Below, one piece after another: positions 54,959-63,797 of a stretch of 64,000 nt of DNA. The stretch is from Actomonas aquatica (lineage in GTDB: Bacteria > Verrucomicrobiota > Verrucomicrobiia > Opitutales > Opitutaceae), in contig NZ_CP139781.1 in NCBI RefSeq assembly GCF_019679435.2, positions 2,666,001 through 2,730,000 on the forward strand, given 5' to 3'. The notes beneath the pieces were generated by a model that worked only from the letters and a program-made list of their open reading frames with translations, was not told the origin of the DNA and ran no database searches. The first letter of the stretch is position 1. The number at the start of each line of letters is the position of its first letter. A program made the position numbers and the translations under genes.

Positions 54959-56086
54959 TCATCGGCGTTCCGCCAAACGGCGCTGCAGCACGTCATACGG
55001 CGACTCGCGATCGAGCTGCACTTTCACGTCCATCGCCGCCCGCGTTTCGCCGCCGCCCTTGGTCATGAAACCGAGGTCGTCGAGCCAGTGGACGAAGCGC
55101 TCCTCCCAAGAGCCAAACCCCACGCCGTCCCGACTGCTGATCCCCGCCGTCGCCGGCGCCTGACCTTCCTGACCGCGATCACCCGGATGCACCCCACGCG
55201 CATAAATGTGCATCTCCACATTCGGCACTCCGTCGTTCAGCAGCGCCGTAAAATACTCCGTCGCCCACAGTGCGTGAATCCAATCGCCCCAACCCGGTGA
55301 GGTGATGAACGAGGGCGGCGCATCCCGCGGAATTTCAGCCGTGCCGCCATTAAAGAACGGCGAGGGTCCCGGATACACCAGCCCCGCAAAATCCGGCCGC
55401 GACGACACTGCCGCCAACGGACCGCCCGCCTCCGCCCCCGCGACATCAAAGGCCTCGTAAAACAACGACGCGCCCGCCACCAGCTCGGCTCCCGCCGAAA
55501 ACCCCACCACGCCAATGCGGTGCGGATCGATCCCCCACTCGCCCGCGTAGGCTCGCACCACCTTGATCGCCTGCTGCAGATCATACACGCCGTCGGTCTT
55601 CGGTTCATACCCGTCACTGCGCAGCCGATTGCGCAGGATGATCGCGCTGATGCCGCGGCGCGTGAAAAACGGCACCACGTCCGCGCCCTCACCCGCCACG
55701 CCCAGCGTGTTGTGGCCGCCCCCCGCCGCGAGAATCACCGCCGTGCCGGTATTCAGCGCGCCCTTCGCGGCATGAAACTCAATCGACGGATTGTGGATGT
55801 TCACAATGTAGCCGAGGTGCGGCGGACTGTAGCTCCCATACGTCTCCGCTTCGTGGATACGCTCGGCATTCAGGTAGGGTGAGTCCGGCGGATACAACGT
55901 CACCACCACGCCGCCCGGCACGATCGCCGTGGGCTGGTAAGGTCCATCCGTCTGCGGCCCCGGCTGCGGCACATCCTGCGGTGCCGGCAACGGCGGCAAG
56001 GACTCGGCCGCAGCGATCCACGAAACCAATACGATTAACAAAACCGACAACAAAGCCGGCCGACGAAACAGGGTAGGAACGCGCAT
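54959..56086 (-). CDS. secreted alpha/beta hydrolase (acetyl-esterase/lipase type)
   Basis: This encodes 375 residues with a signal peptide (LFRRPALLSVLLIVLVSWIAAA). The hydrolase domain has an oxyanion strand with AVILAAGGGHNTLG, the nucleophile motif GFSAG, an Asp candidate in SRPDFAGLVYPG and a His in VHPGDRG near the end. This pattern resembles bacterial acetyl-xylan/sugar-ester esterases. The start at 56086 is preferred over a longer extension lacking a signal sequence. It is divergent from the DUF2975 operon and stands alone; the operator palindrome of that operon lies 71 bases upstream. Confidence 0.84.
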   Translation of the reverse strand: MRVPTLFRRPALLSVLLIVLVSWIAAAESLPPLPAPQDVPQPGPQTDGPYQPTAIVPGGVVVTLYPPDSPYLNAERIHEAETYGSYSPPHLGYIVNIHNPSIEFHAAKGALNTGTAVILAAGGGHNTLGVAGEGADVVPFFTRRGISAIILRNRLRSDGYEPKTDGVYDLQQAIKVVRAYAGEWGIDPHRIGVVGFSAGAELVAGASLFYEAFDVAGAEAGGPLAAVSSRPDFAGLVYPGPSPFFNGGTAEIPRDAPPSFITSPGWGDWIHALWATEYFTALLNDGVPNVEMHIYARGVHPGDRGQEGQAPATAGISSRDGVGFGSWEERFVHWLDDLGFMTKGGGETRAAMDVKVQLDRESPYDVLQRRLAERR

Positions 56087-56156
56087 GGGTAAGAAGAAAA
56101 CCGCGCGACCATGAACGACTCTCCCGCCCCGCCGCAAAACCTCTCTGCACGGCCTC

Positions 56157-56175
56157 ATTATTGTTTTTCAATAAT
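56157..56175. promoter_or_regulatory. operator-like palindrome 1 upstream of the DUF2975/XRE operon
   Basis: ATTATTG-TTTTT-CAATAAT is a perfect inverted repeat. It lies 67 bases before the DUF2975 ATG, just 5' of a TTGACT (-35-like) at 56181. A near copy is found 47 bases downstream. Its arrangement suits the small XRE regulator encoded at the end of the operon. Confidence 0.7.
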
Positions 56176-56203
56176 TCCGGTTGACTCAAAGCCTCCACGA
56201 CCG

Positions 56204-56222
56204 ATTACTGTTTTTCAATAAT
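56204..56222. promoter_or_regulatory. operator-like palindrome 2, adjacent to the start codon
   Basis: ATTACTG-TTTTT-CAATAAT differs from copy 1 at one base. It ends 1 base before the ATG at 56224 and lies where a -10 element would be expected for the TTGACT at 56181. Binding by a repressor here would block transcription and translation starts. Confidence 0.68.
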
Positions 56223-56223
56223 C

Positions 56224-56847
56224 ATGAACCTGCCGCCCGCCATCCGTCGCCTCACTCGTTCGCTTGAATGGGTGCTCAACATCACCCTCTTCCTGTGCGG
56301 TATCGCCGGTGCGGCAGGCCTCGTGTTTGTGGGCGCGTTGCTGGTCGTCGGCGAGATCCCGGGTGGGCTTACCCAAAGCGTCGTGGTGGAGACCGACCTG
56401 CCCGCGCAGACCCTGCTCACCGCCGACGGCGAGGCCGTGGAGCTCGTGCTCAGCAACGTGGCCGGCGAACTGGAGGTGCCGAACAGCCTGCAAGGTCTGC
56501 AGCTCACCACCGCCGTCTGCAGCCTCATCACCGTCGTCCTCATCGCGGGCATCTGTTGGCACGCCCGCTGCCTCTTGCGCAGCCTGCGCCAGGACCATCC
56601 TTTCATCCGCGCCAACGCGCGCCGCCTCCGCTGGATCGCCGGGCTCAGTTTCGCCAGCCTCGTCTGGCAGGGCCTGTCCAAGCTCATCATCGCGCTCGGG
56701 GTCAGCGACGCCTTCCCGGCCTTCGATGTGAGCGCGAGCCTCGACCTCATCAACCCCACCCTGCTCACCGTGTTTGCGCTCTTCATCATCGCCGAGGTCT
56801 TCGCCGTCGGCGTCCACCTGAAGGAAGAACAGGACCTCACGGTTTGA
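56224..56847 (+). CDS. DUF2975 membrane protein
   Basis: This encodes 207 residues with four hydrophobic helices (about 15-38, 97-115, 140-160 and 178-200) and a polar extracytoplasmic part in between (VVVETDLPAQTLL...AGELEVPNSLQGLQL). The motif CLLRSLRQDHPFIRANARRLRWIA is typical of DUF2975. These proteins usually sit beside a very short XRE-family regulator, as here. The function is unknown. Two near-identical palindromes precede the gene. Confidence 0.85.
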   Translation: MNLPPAIRRLTRSLEWVLNITLFLCGIAGAAGLVFVGALLVVGEIPGGLTQSVVVETDLPAQTLLTADGEAVELVLSNVAGELEVPNSLQGLQLTTAVCSLITVVLIAGICWHARCLLRSLRQDHPFIRANARRLRWIAGLSFASLVWQGLSKLIIALGVSDAFPAFDVSASLDLINPTLLTVFALFIIAEVFAVGVHLKEEQDLTV

Positions 56848-56858
56848 TCACCCCCGCC

Positions 56859-57209
56859 ATGATTCCCTCCCGTTCCATTCCGCCTAGTCCCCTCCGCCTC
56901 CTCGCGCGGTTGAACCAAGTTTTGGGCACAAGCGTAGTGCTCGTGGTCGTGGCCAAAGTGATGGCGTTGATCATCACCGGTCCCGCCACCCACCACCCCT
57001 TGGTGAAGTCGATCATCATCCAACCCCATCTCGCGTCGACCACGCAACTGAACCCGTCGGCCGCTCGCGGCCTCCCGCTATTCGCCGGCGCCAACCCGCT
57101 GATGCTGATCATCGCGCTCCTACTGGGCTCGGCTTTGATTCAAGTCGTCGTCGCCGGAGTTTCCAAACTCTGCCACCACTCCCGGGCCGAATCAGCCCCC
57201 ACGGTCTGA
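56859..57209 (+). CDS. small membrane protein between DUF2975 and XRE genes
   Basis: This encodes 116 residues from the ATG at 56859 (MIPSRSIPPSPLRLLARLNQ). Two hydrophobic helices (about 24-40 and 78-104) bracket a polar loop. It lies 11 bases after the DUF2975 stop and 10 bases before the XRE regulator start, so it is part of the same operon. I do not recognise a family. Confidence 0.7.
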   Translation: MIPSRSIPPSPLRLLARLNQVLGTSVVLVVVAKVMALIITGPATHHPLVKSIIIQPHLASTTQLNPSAARGLPLFAGANPLMLIIALLLGSALIQVVVAGVSKLCHHSRAESAPTV

Positions 57210-57219
57210 GCCGCGCGCC

Positions 57220-57423
57220 ATGCCGATTCGCATTCATCTTGATCGCCTGCTGGCCGCGCGCGGACTCACTCAAAAGGAGTTGTCCGAACGCATCGGCATC
57301 ACGCCGGCCAACCTCAACATCTTCACCACCGGCAAAGCCAAAGCCGTGCGCTTCACCACCCTCGAAGCCATCTGCCGCGAACTCGACTGCCAACCCGGCG
57401 ACCTCCTCCACTGGGAGGAGTGA
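57220..57423 (+). CDS. small XRE-family HTH regulator (YozG-like)
   Basis: This encodes 67 residues, essentially one HTH domain: MPIRIHLDRLLAARGLTQKELSERIGITPANLNIF, then CRELDCQPGDLLHWEE. This one-domain XRE type normally accompanies DUF2975 genes. It likely recognises the two ATTATTG-N5-CAATAAT palindromes in front of the operon and represses it. Direct evidence is lacking. Confidence 0.88.
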   Translation: MPIRIHLDRLLAARGLTQKELSERIGITPANLNIFTTGKAKAVRFTTLEAICRELDCQPGDLLHWEE

Positions 57424-57451
57424 CGCAGACGGTTTCTACAGGAACACGGAT

Positions 57452-57470
57452 GTCGGGCGTAAAGCCCGAC
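57452..57470. repeat. REP-like hairpin GTCGGGC...GCCCGAC
   Basis: GTCGGGCGTAAAGCCCGAC differs from the hairpin at 29719-29737 by one base. It lies between the XRE gene and the convergent isomerase-like gene. No T-run follows. Confidence 0.7.
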
Positions 57471-57598
57471 ATCGTAATCACAATGGCTCCAGCAAGCGCA
57501 CGGGAGCCCCCATTCCTGCTCTGTGCTCTCTGTGCTCCCTCTGTGACCTCGGTGTCGAAAACGCAGCTGCCCCTCGGCTTCGCTTGCTCCGATTCCGC

Positions 57599-58474
57599 CT
57601 ACAGATCCAAGCCGCGCAGATACTCCAGACTCTGCGGGATGTTGGCCAGCGGGTCGGGCGATTCGTCTTCGATGAAGTAGTGGCGGATGCCCGCCTCCCG
57701 GCAGGCCTTCAGTAAAGTCGGCCAGTCGATCTGACCCGTGCCCACGATCACTTTGTCCGTCGCCGGTGCACCGCCCGTTGCAAAACCCGTCTCCGCGCCT
57801 TTGCGGATGTCCTTCACGTGCAGGGCCACCCAGCGGCCGGCGTATTTCTCCAGCAGCGCCAGCGGATCGGCGCCGCCATGCACCACCCAGAACACGTCCA
57901 TTTCGAAATACACGTTATGCCCGGCCGTCGCCGCCGCCATCACGTCAAACGGCGTGTCGCCCGCCAGCTTGCCGGCACCGAACTCGTATCCGTGCGGATG
58001 ATACCCAAACTTGATCCCGGCCGCGGCGAAGGCATCGCCCCACTTCGCGAAGTCGGCCGCCGCCACCTGCGCTGACTCCGCGGTGAACTCTCCGTCGTGC
58101 GGGATCCACGGCACGATCGCATACTCCACGCCCAGCGTGACCACTTCGTTGAGCACCGCCGCGAAGTCCTCCCGCAGCGCGTCGTATTGCACGTGCGCAC
58201 TCACGGCCTTGAGCCCGCGCTGATCCAACTCGGCCCGAAACTGCGTCGGCGTCATGCGCGCCGTGCCAGCCGTCTCGACTTCCTTGATCCCGTAACCCGC
58301 CACCATGTCCATGGCCGCAAACGGATCCTGCAGGAAACTGCCCCGCACACTCCACAACTGCAGCCCCAGCTGATCAGCCAAAGGCGCCGTGGGCTCGTGC
58401 GGGTGGGCCCAGAGAGGAGAAATCGCCGCGCCACAAAGCACGGCCAGACCGGTTCGACGGAAAAAAGAAATCAT
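57599..58474 (-). CDS. secreted sugar-phosphate isomerase/epimerase-like TIM-barrel protein
   Basis: This encodes 291 residues with a signal peptide (RRTGLAVLCGAAISPLWA). The AP endonuclease 2/xylose-isomerase-like fold is visible: QLGLQLWSVRGSF near the start, IKFGYHPHGYEFGAG, VYFEMDVFWVVHGGADPLALLEKY and WVALHVKDIRKG, ending HYFIEDESPDPLANI. Metal ligands likely include the Glu in YFEMD, Asp in HVKD and Glu near the end. Many such exported homologues occur in PVC bacteria, with unknown substrates. It is oppositely oriented to the GH130 gene 230 bases away. Confidence 0.85.
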   Translation of the reverse strand: MISFFRRTGLAVLCGAAISPLWAHPHEPTAPLADQLGLQLWSVRGSFLQDPFAAMDMVAGYGIKEVETAGTARMTPTQFRAELDQRGLKAVSAHVQYDALREDFAAVLNEVVTLGVEYAIVPWIPHDGEFTAESAQVAAADFAKWGDAFAAAGIKFGYHPHGYEFGAGKLAGDTPFDVMAAATAGHNVYFEMDVFWVVHGGADPLALLEKYAGRWVALHVKDIRKGAETGFATGGAPATDKVIVGTGQIDWPTLLKACREAGIRHYFIEDESPDPLANIPQSLEYLRGLDL

Positions 58475-58704
58475 TGGAGCAAGGGGTTGGAGGGGAGCAT
58501 CGGACTACGCTCGCGATCCCGGCGCGGCAACCCCAGACCCGTTTCCCCTGCGGCAATTCCATCGCCCCACCGCCCGGTTGCGGCCTTTGCGTGCCGGCTT
58601 GTGCCCGACTTGCATCGGCAATATTTCTCAATCCACCGATCAAATTGTCCCTCACACCCGAGGGGAAAAATCGCTAATGTTGTCCCCCCACCACTTCGAC
58701 ACCC

Positions 58705-59715
58705 ATGGCTAAAAAAACCCCCGCCAAAACTCCGACGATTCTCGGCTCCGCCCTCCCCAACATTCCGTGGGAGGACAAGCCCGCTGATTGCCCGCACGTG
58801 ATGTGGCGCAACAGCGCCAACCCGCTCATCGGCTGGAATCCCACCCCCAACACCGCCCGCGTCTACAACAGCGCGCCGGTTCCCTTTAAGAAGGGCTTCG
58901 CCGGCGTGTTCCGCGCCGATGGCCGCAACGGTCGCGCCGCCCTCCACTCCGGCACCTCGGCCGACGGTCTCAGCTTCGACATCCAGGACAAGAAGATCGA
59001 ATGGGTCGACGAGAACGGCCAGCCCGCCACCCCGTCCTACGCCTACGACCCGCGCGTCGTGAAGATCGGCTCCTGGTATTACATCACCTGGTGCGACGAC
59101 TTCCCCGGCGCCTCCATCGGCCTCGGCCGCACGAAGGACTTTGAGACCTTCATCCGCATGGAAAATCCTCTCATGCCGTTCAACCGCAACGGCGTGCTCT
59201 TCCCGCGGAAAATCAACGGCGAATACGTCCTCCTTTCCCGTCCTTCCGACAGCGCGCACACGCCCTTCGGCGACGTGGTGCTCTCGCACTCCAAGGACCT
59301 CACCTACTGGGGCAAGCACCGCATGGTCATGCAAAAGGGCGGCAGCGGTTGGTGGCAGGGCGTGAAGATCGGCGCCGGCCCGATTCCGATCGAAACCAAG
59401 GAAGGTTGGCTCGTCTTCTACCACGGTGTGTCCACCACCTGCTGCGGTTTCGTTTACTCGATCGGTGCCTCGCTGCACGACCTCGATAAGCCCGAGAAGG
59501 TGCTCTACCGCACCCGCGACTATCTGCTCACCCCGGAGAAGCCCTACGAGACCACCGGCTTCGTGCCCAACGTCTGCTTCCCGGTTTCCGCCCTCGTCGA
59601 CGCCCCGACCGGCCGCATCTCGCTCTACTACGGCGCGGCCGACACCTACACCGCCATGGCGCACTGCCAGGTCGACGAGCTCCTCACTTACCTCAAAGCC
59701 AACTCAGAGGTATAA
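58705..59715 (+). CDS. GH130-family beta-mannoside phosphorylase/hydrolase
   Basis: This encodes 336 residues with no signal peptide, so it is cytoplasmic. The five-bladed propeller of GH130 is recognised from NPLIGWNP, RVYNSAPVPFKKGFAGVFRADGRNGRAALH, YAYDPRVVKIGSWYYITWCDD and GPIPIETKEGWLVFYHGVS. An Asp (in RADG or YDPR) is the candidate proton donor. GH130 enzymes act on beta-mannosides by phosphorolysis or, in some subgroups, hydrolysis; which applies is not evident. It is followed by a strong terminator. Confidence 0.86.
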   Translation: MAKKTPAKTPTILGSALPNIPWEDKPADCPHVMWRNSANPLIGWNPTPNTARVYNSAPVPFKKGFAGVFRADGRNGRAALHSGTSADGLSFDIQDKKIEWVDENGQPATPSYAYDPRVVKIGSWYYITWCDDFPGASIGLGRTKDFETFIRMENPLMPFNRNGVLFPRKINGEYVLLSRPSDSAHTPFGDVVLSHSKDLTYWGKHRMVMQKGGSGWWQGVKIGAGPIPIETKEGWLVFYHGVSTTCCGFVYSIGASLHDLDKPEKVLYRTRDYLLTPEKPYETTGFVPNVCFPVSALVDAPTGRISLYYGAADTYTAMAHCQVDELLTYLKANSEV

Positions 59716-59758
59716 AGCCAAGACCGCCTCAGGTCACCGCTTCAACAAATCCCGCAAC

Positions 59759-59795
59759 CACCCCGGGCCGCCCCGCGTGCACCCGGGGTGTTTTT
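59759..59795 (+). terminator. rho-independent terminator after the GH130 gene
   Basis: The 9-bp stem CACCCCGGG / CCCGGGGTG with a 14-base loop is followed by TTTTT. It lies 44 bases after the stop codon. Confidence 0.82.
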
Positions 59796-60037
59796 GTGTA
59801 GGGAGGCGGAGGAGCGGTCAGCTGTCAGCGGTCAGCCATCAGCAGTCAGCTTTCAGCAGATCTCCGGATCCCGCTCCCCGCCCGTCTCCGAGCCCCTGAG
59901 TAGCTGCGCTTGAACCGAAGGTGAAAGCGTGGCCCCAGCGCGACCCTCTCCGCAGAAGCGGCAACAAAACTCCCTTTCAGCGTTTTAGCTTTTCAGCTTT
60001 CAGCGTTTCCGACGAGCGGCTTCGCCGCTCGCCCCGC
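59796..60037. repeat. intergenic region with GTCAGC tandem repeats and dispersed repeats
   Basis: Within 59815-59855 the hexamer GTCAGC or ATCAGC occurs in imperfect tandem. The GTAGCTGCGCTTGA repeat (copy 2) is at 59900-59955. TTTTCAGCTTTCAGCG runs at 59970-60005 resemble a stretch before the LytTR gene (29760-29790). A hairpin GAGCGGC-TTC-GCCGCTC at about 60014-60030 follows. No gene is seen. Confidence 0.6.
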
Positions 60038-60301
60038 CTACGTATTCACCCGATTGTCGCTCTTGAAGTGGGCTTTGCGGCGGTTCTCCGCCTGCTGGCG
60101 ACGCGAGGCGAGTTCGGCGTTGTTGAAACGCTCGACCTTGGCCGAGGCCCGGTCGACCGCGGCATTGTCGATCTCGGCCGCCACCGCAAACAGCACCAAA
60201 CGCTGCGCGCCCGGCGCAAAAACCACGCCCGGTCCCACGGCGTGGCGGGCAAACCAATCGATCGAATTGAGCGGAGCGGAGGATTCAGCAGCAGTGGCCA
60301 T
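60038..60301 (-). CDS. small hypothetical protein
   Basis: This encodes 87 residues from the ATG at 60301 (MATAAESSAPLNSIDWFARHAVGPGV). It has a middle beta-like part (VFAPGAQRLVLFAVAAEIDN) and a basic helical C-terminus (ASRRQQAENRRKAHFKSD). There is no signal peptide or membrane helix. I do not recognise a family. It stands alone on the minus strand, with a REP-like hairpin next to its stop. Codon usage looks normal, but the evidence is modest. Confidence 0.5.
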   Translation of the reverse strand: MATAAESSAPLNSIDWFARHAVGPGVVFAPGAQRLVLFAVAAEIDNAAVDRASAKVERFNNAELASRRQQAENRRKAHFKSDNRVNT

Positions 60302-60494
60302 GGCAACAAATACGCCCCCGTCATGAGCGCCGCGCCCCGCCCAACGCGAACCAATTTCCACGCCCCGCTGCGGTCACCACCTTCCGGCACATCATAAAAC
60401 CTTCCCGCCGCCTCCGGATTTCCCCATGGTCCGCCTGTCCGCGACTGGCCCGCGCGTTCCCGCCCTTCCCTCCCCGCTCGTCTTCCCGCCAGCC

Positions 60495-62993
60495 ATGCGT
60501 GCCTCTCCCCTCGTGCTTACCCTGAGCGCCGGCCTCGTCGCCGCCGCCGCCGTCGCAGGCTTCTGGCTCGGCCGCACCACGGCTCCGACCTCGCCACCCG
60601 CTCAACCCGGCTCCTCAGCCTATTCTGCGGTCGAACAGGGTCCCCTGCCACCGGCCGACGTGCTCGCAAACCGCCCGGCGCCCGATCTCCCGTCGGTCGA
60701 ACAATCCTTGGCGGACTGCGCCGAGATTCTCCAAGGCACCCGCTGGGTGATGAACAAAGACTGGGAGCGACGCTTCAACGCTCTCACCTCCGCCGATCTG
60801 CCCGCCTTCGCGGATCTGTTGGAACGTCACGCTAAAGCGCGCACCTATCCCATTATCGCCTTCGCGATCTATCGCCGCTGGGCCGAGGTGGATCCACGAT
60901 CCGCTCTTGCCCAAGCCCGGACCATTGACCACCCGCAGCGGCGCGAAAGCGCAATCAGCCACATCATGGCCGGCTGGGCCTACGTTGATCCGCATAGCCT
61001 GCAGGCGTGGGCACGGCAATTGCCGGAAGGCCGGGAAAAACAGGAAGCCATGAACGCCGCCGCCAACCAACTCGGCCCGCAGGATCCCGCGATGTTGCTC
61101 GCCGTTCTGGAATCCTCCACTCCCGCTCCTTCAGTCGTCTCACGTTTGCCTTTGCTGCAGGGCTTTGAAGCCCTGGGCGCAGAGAACCCCGAGTCGGCGC
61201 TCGCCGCCGCAGCCAAACTGACCAACGCCAACGAGCGCCGCACCGCCCATAACTTCATCGCCGTCGGCTGGGCCCGTCGCGACCCGGCCGCCGCCATCGC
61301 CTGGGCTCGAACTCTGCCCGCCGGCGAAGGCCACAACGTATTGCCGGTCGCACTGAACATCTTCGCCGAATCTGCGCCGCTGGAGGCACTCGCCCTCACT
61401 GCCGAACTCTCCCCGGGGCAAATCCGCGAGCGCGCCTACTCCATGATCCTACAAAACTGGCTCGGCCGGGACCAAACCGCGGCTGTCGCTTGGTTGGAGA
61501 GCCAACCGGCCGGTCCGACTCGCGACAGCATCTTCGCGAACGTCCTGAACCAGTTGTCCCATCAGGACACCGATACGGCGCTGCGGCTTTTCGAGACCTT
61601 GGGTTCCCCTCGCAACCAACCTTACCTGATCGCGAATATGCTGGGTCAAATGGCCAACACCGAGCCGGACCGCGCGCTGAACTATGCGCGATCCCTGCCA
61701 CCGGGTAACGAACGCCAAAACGCGTTGCGCGCCATCCTCAACCAAGTCGCTCAAAGCGACCCGCTCACTGCCTTTACCTACCTCGAACAAGTCGACTCAC
61801 CGGCGCTCTACGACCAGCTCTTTAATCAAATTGTCGGCAACGTTGCCCGGCAGGATCCGGAACTCGCCCTCGCTCACGTCCAGGCCTTGCCCACCACCAT
61901 TGCGCGGCAGAAAGCCCTCAACCAGATCGTCGGCAGCGTGGCGCATCAGGACCCCGAACTCGCCGCCCTCATCGCCTCGGCACTGCCGCCCGGCCAGATG
62001 CTGAACAACGCGATCAACACCATCGCACACAACTATGCCCGCAACGATCCCGAAGGCGCTCTCCGCTGGATCGAAACCCTGCCCCCCGGTTCCGCCCGTC
62101 TTCAGGCGACGCAGAACACCATCAATCAGATCGCCCAATACGAGCCCGACCGCGCGCTCGCCCTCGTGCAGGCCATGCCCGCCGGACATGATCGCGCCAA
62201 CGCCTACGGCAACCTGGCGCAAGCGCTGATGCAGTCCGACGTTCCCCGCGCCCTGGAGCTCATCGCCTCAGCCCCCGACACCAACGCCCGCCACCAAGCG
62301 CTGCAACGCAGCCTCTCCGTTTGGGCGTCTTCCGACCCCGATGCCGCCACGGCCTACATCGCGCAAAACCTGTCTGCCGCCGATCAGGCGATCGTGTTGC
62401 CCAGCGTAAGCCACTCGCTCATCAACCAGCACCCGCAGCAGGCCATCGCGCTCATCGATCTGTTGCCCGCCGGTGAAAGTCGCGACCGCTACCTGACCAC
62501 GCTCACCAGCAACCTCGCCAGCAACGATCCGCTGGAGGCCGCCGCCCTCGTCATGGATGTCTCCGATCCCAATCAACGCGCCAGCGCCGTCGCCTCCGTC
62601 GCCGGCAGCTGGGCCAGCTACGACCCGGCCGCCGCGTTAGCCTGGCTGGAGACGGTGCCGTCCGACACCGCCAAAGACTACGCCTACCTCAACACCCTGC
62701 AAACCTGGGCCCGCTTCGACCCCACCAGCGCCGGGGCCTGGGTGCAGCGCCAACCCACCGGTGACGCCCGCGAACAAGGTGTGCGTGCCATGGTCGACAG
62801 CCTGCAGGGCACCGACCCGCGCTCCGCTCTGCAGTGGAGCGCTCTCATGCCCGACAACAACGAACGCCGCATGGTCACGGTCAACGTCCTGCGCAACTGG
62901 ATGAACCAGGACCCGACCGCCGCCCGCGCCTGGCTCGCCACCAGCGACCTGCCTCCCGAAACCAAAAGCCAATTTGGCGAACCCTCGCCTTAA
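60495..62993 (+). CDS. secreted alpha-solenoid protein of about 31-residue repeats
   Basis: This encodes 832 residues from the ATG at 60495, which begins a signal-peptide or membrane-anchor segment (SPLVLTLSAGLVAAAAVAGFWLG). From about residue 110 to 820 the protein is a run of roughly 23 helical repeats of about 31 residues, with a pattern near W-x3-DP-x2-A-x3-A-x2-LP-x-G-x2-R-x2-A (for example WARRDPAAAIAWARTLPAGE and NYARNDPEGALRWIETLPPG). The repeats are regular enough to fold as a superhelix. I know this repeat from Verrucomicrobia proteins without an assigned function. The stop TAA is immediately followed by the 25-bp dispersed repeat. Confidence 0.82.
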   Translation: MRASPLVLTLSAGLVAAAAVAGFWLGRTTAPTSPPAQPGSSAYSAVEQGPLPPADVLANRPAPDLPSVEQSLADCAEILQGTRWVMNKDWERRFNALTSADLPAFADLLERHAKARTYPIIAFAIYRRWAEVDPRSALAQARTIDHPQRRESAISHIMAGWAYVDPHSLQAWARQLPEGREKQEAMNAAANQLGPQDPAMLLAVLESSTPAPSVVSRLPLLQGFEALGAENPESALAAAAKLTNANERRTAHNFIAVGWARRDPAAAIAWARTLPAGEGHNVLPVALNIFAESAPLEALALTAELSPGQIRERAYSMILQNWLGRDQTAAVAWLESQPAGPTRDSIFANVLNQLSHQDTDTALRLFETLGSPRNQPYLIANMLGQMANTEPDRALNYARSLPPGNERQNALRAILNQVAQSDPLTAFTYLEQVDSPALYDQLFNQIVGNVARQDPELALAHVQALPTTIARQKALNQIVGSVAHQDPELAALIASALPPGQMLNNAINTIAHNYARNDPEGALRWIETLPPGSARLQATQNTINQIAQYEPDRALALVQAMPAGHDRANAYGNLAQALMQSDVPRALELIASAPDTNARHQALQRSLSVWASSDPDAATAYIAQNLSAADQAIVLPSVSHSLINQHPQQAIALIDLLPAGESRDRYLTTLTSNLASNDPLEAAALVMDVSDPNQRASAVASVAGSWASYDPAAALAWLETVPSDTAKDYAYLNTLQTWARFDPTSAGAWVQRQPTGDAREQGVRAMVDSLQGTDPRSALQWSALMPDNNERRMVTVNVLRNWMNQDPTAARAWLATSDLPPETKSQFGEPSP

Positions 62994-63018
62994 GGGGTCA
63001 ATCTTATATTCTTGAATT
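62994..63018 (+). repeat. 25-bp dispersed repeat, copy 3
   Basis: This is identical to the copies at 941-965 and 30539-30563. It begins at the first base after the TAA stop of the solenoid gene, and the following small gene starts 8 bases after it ends. Confidence 0.9.
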
Positions 63019-63025
63019 TCTGCCC

Positions 63026-63310
63026 ATGCAAACACCCACCCTCATCGTTCGCCTCCTCGGTTTCTACCTCACCTTCATCGGCACCCAAGGCCTCATCATG
63101 CTCCATCGCATGAAGAGCATGATGGGCGGCAATCGCTTCGGCTCCGCGGAAATCCCCATGGCCAACGACATGAAGATCTGGCTCTGGCTCAGCCTGCTGC
63201 TCGGCCTGTGGCTGGTCATCCGCGCCGGTCAGGTCGCCCGCTGGCTCACCTTCGACGCCGAGCCCTCCCGCAGCTCGGGCCTGTCTTTTTCCGACCGCTT
63301 GATGAAGTAG
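63026..63310 (+). CDS. small membrane protein
   Basis: This encodes 94 residues from the ATG at 63026 (MQTPTLIVRLLGFYLTFIGTQGLIML). Two hydrophobic helices (about 6-26 and 50-66) are separated by a Met/Gly-rich loop, and the C-terminus is polar. It starts 8 bases after copy 3 of the 25-bp repeat, which would therefore be in its leader. The family is unknown. Confidence 0.68.
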   Translation: MQTPTLIVRLLGFYLTFIGTQGLIMLHRMKSMMGGNRFGSAEIPMANDMKIWLWLSLLLGLWLVIRAGQVARWLTFDAEPSRSSGLSFSDRLMK

Positions 63311-63344
63311 TTGCACCGGACACGCCCCCGTCCGTCCTCCCTGA

Positions 63345-63797
63345 GTGCACACGGCCTCTCTTCGCACCGAACCCGCCACTCCGGCTGACTTTGCCCGGTT
63401 ACTCGCCCTGCGCTTGGATGCGATGAGGCCGAGCCTCGAGGCTTTGGGGCGCTTCAACATCGAGCGCAGCACGACTCGCTTCAAACAGTCGTTTTGTCCC
63501 GCAAACACCCGCCTCCTGTTCGAGTTGCACTTGTTGGTCGGGTTCTCGGCTCTGACGCATCACTCGGATCACCTGCACTTGAACCATCTCTACATTGCCC
63601 CCGCGGCTCAAGGTCGCGGTCTGGGAGCCTGGTTGCTTGATCGAACTTTGCGCGAGGCAGGCACCGCAATACTGCCCGTCCGGCTGATCGCCCTGCGCGC
63701 AAGTCCCGCCAATGCGTTTTACCTGCGCCACGGTTTCCGCGTCAGTCACGAGGACGAGTGGGACATCCACTACGAGCGCGGGCTGTGCTCCACCTGA
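63345..63797 (+). CDS. GNAT-family N-acetyltransferase
   Basis: This encodes 150 residues from a GTG start. The GNAT fold shows LRTEPATPADFARLLALRLDAM at the start and the acetyl-CoA-binding motif LNHLYIAPAAQGRGLGAWLLDR (QGRGLG), followed by LRASPANAFYLRHGFRVSHED near the end. The acceptor is not predictable. It lies 34 bases after the small membrane protein gene. Confidence 0.9.
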   Translation: MHTASLRTEPATPADFARLLALRLDAMRPSLEALGRFNIERSTTRFKQSFCPANTRLLFELHLLVGFSALTHHSDHLHLNHLYIAPAAQGRGLGAWLLDRTLREAGTAILPVRLIALRASPANAFYLRHGFRVSHEDEWDIHYERGLCST

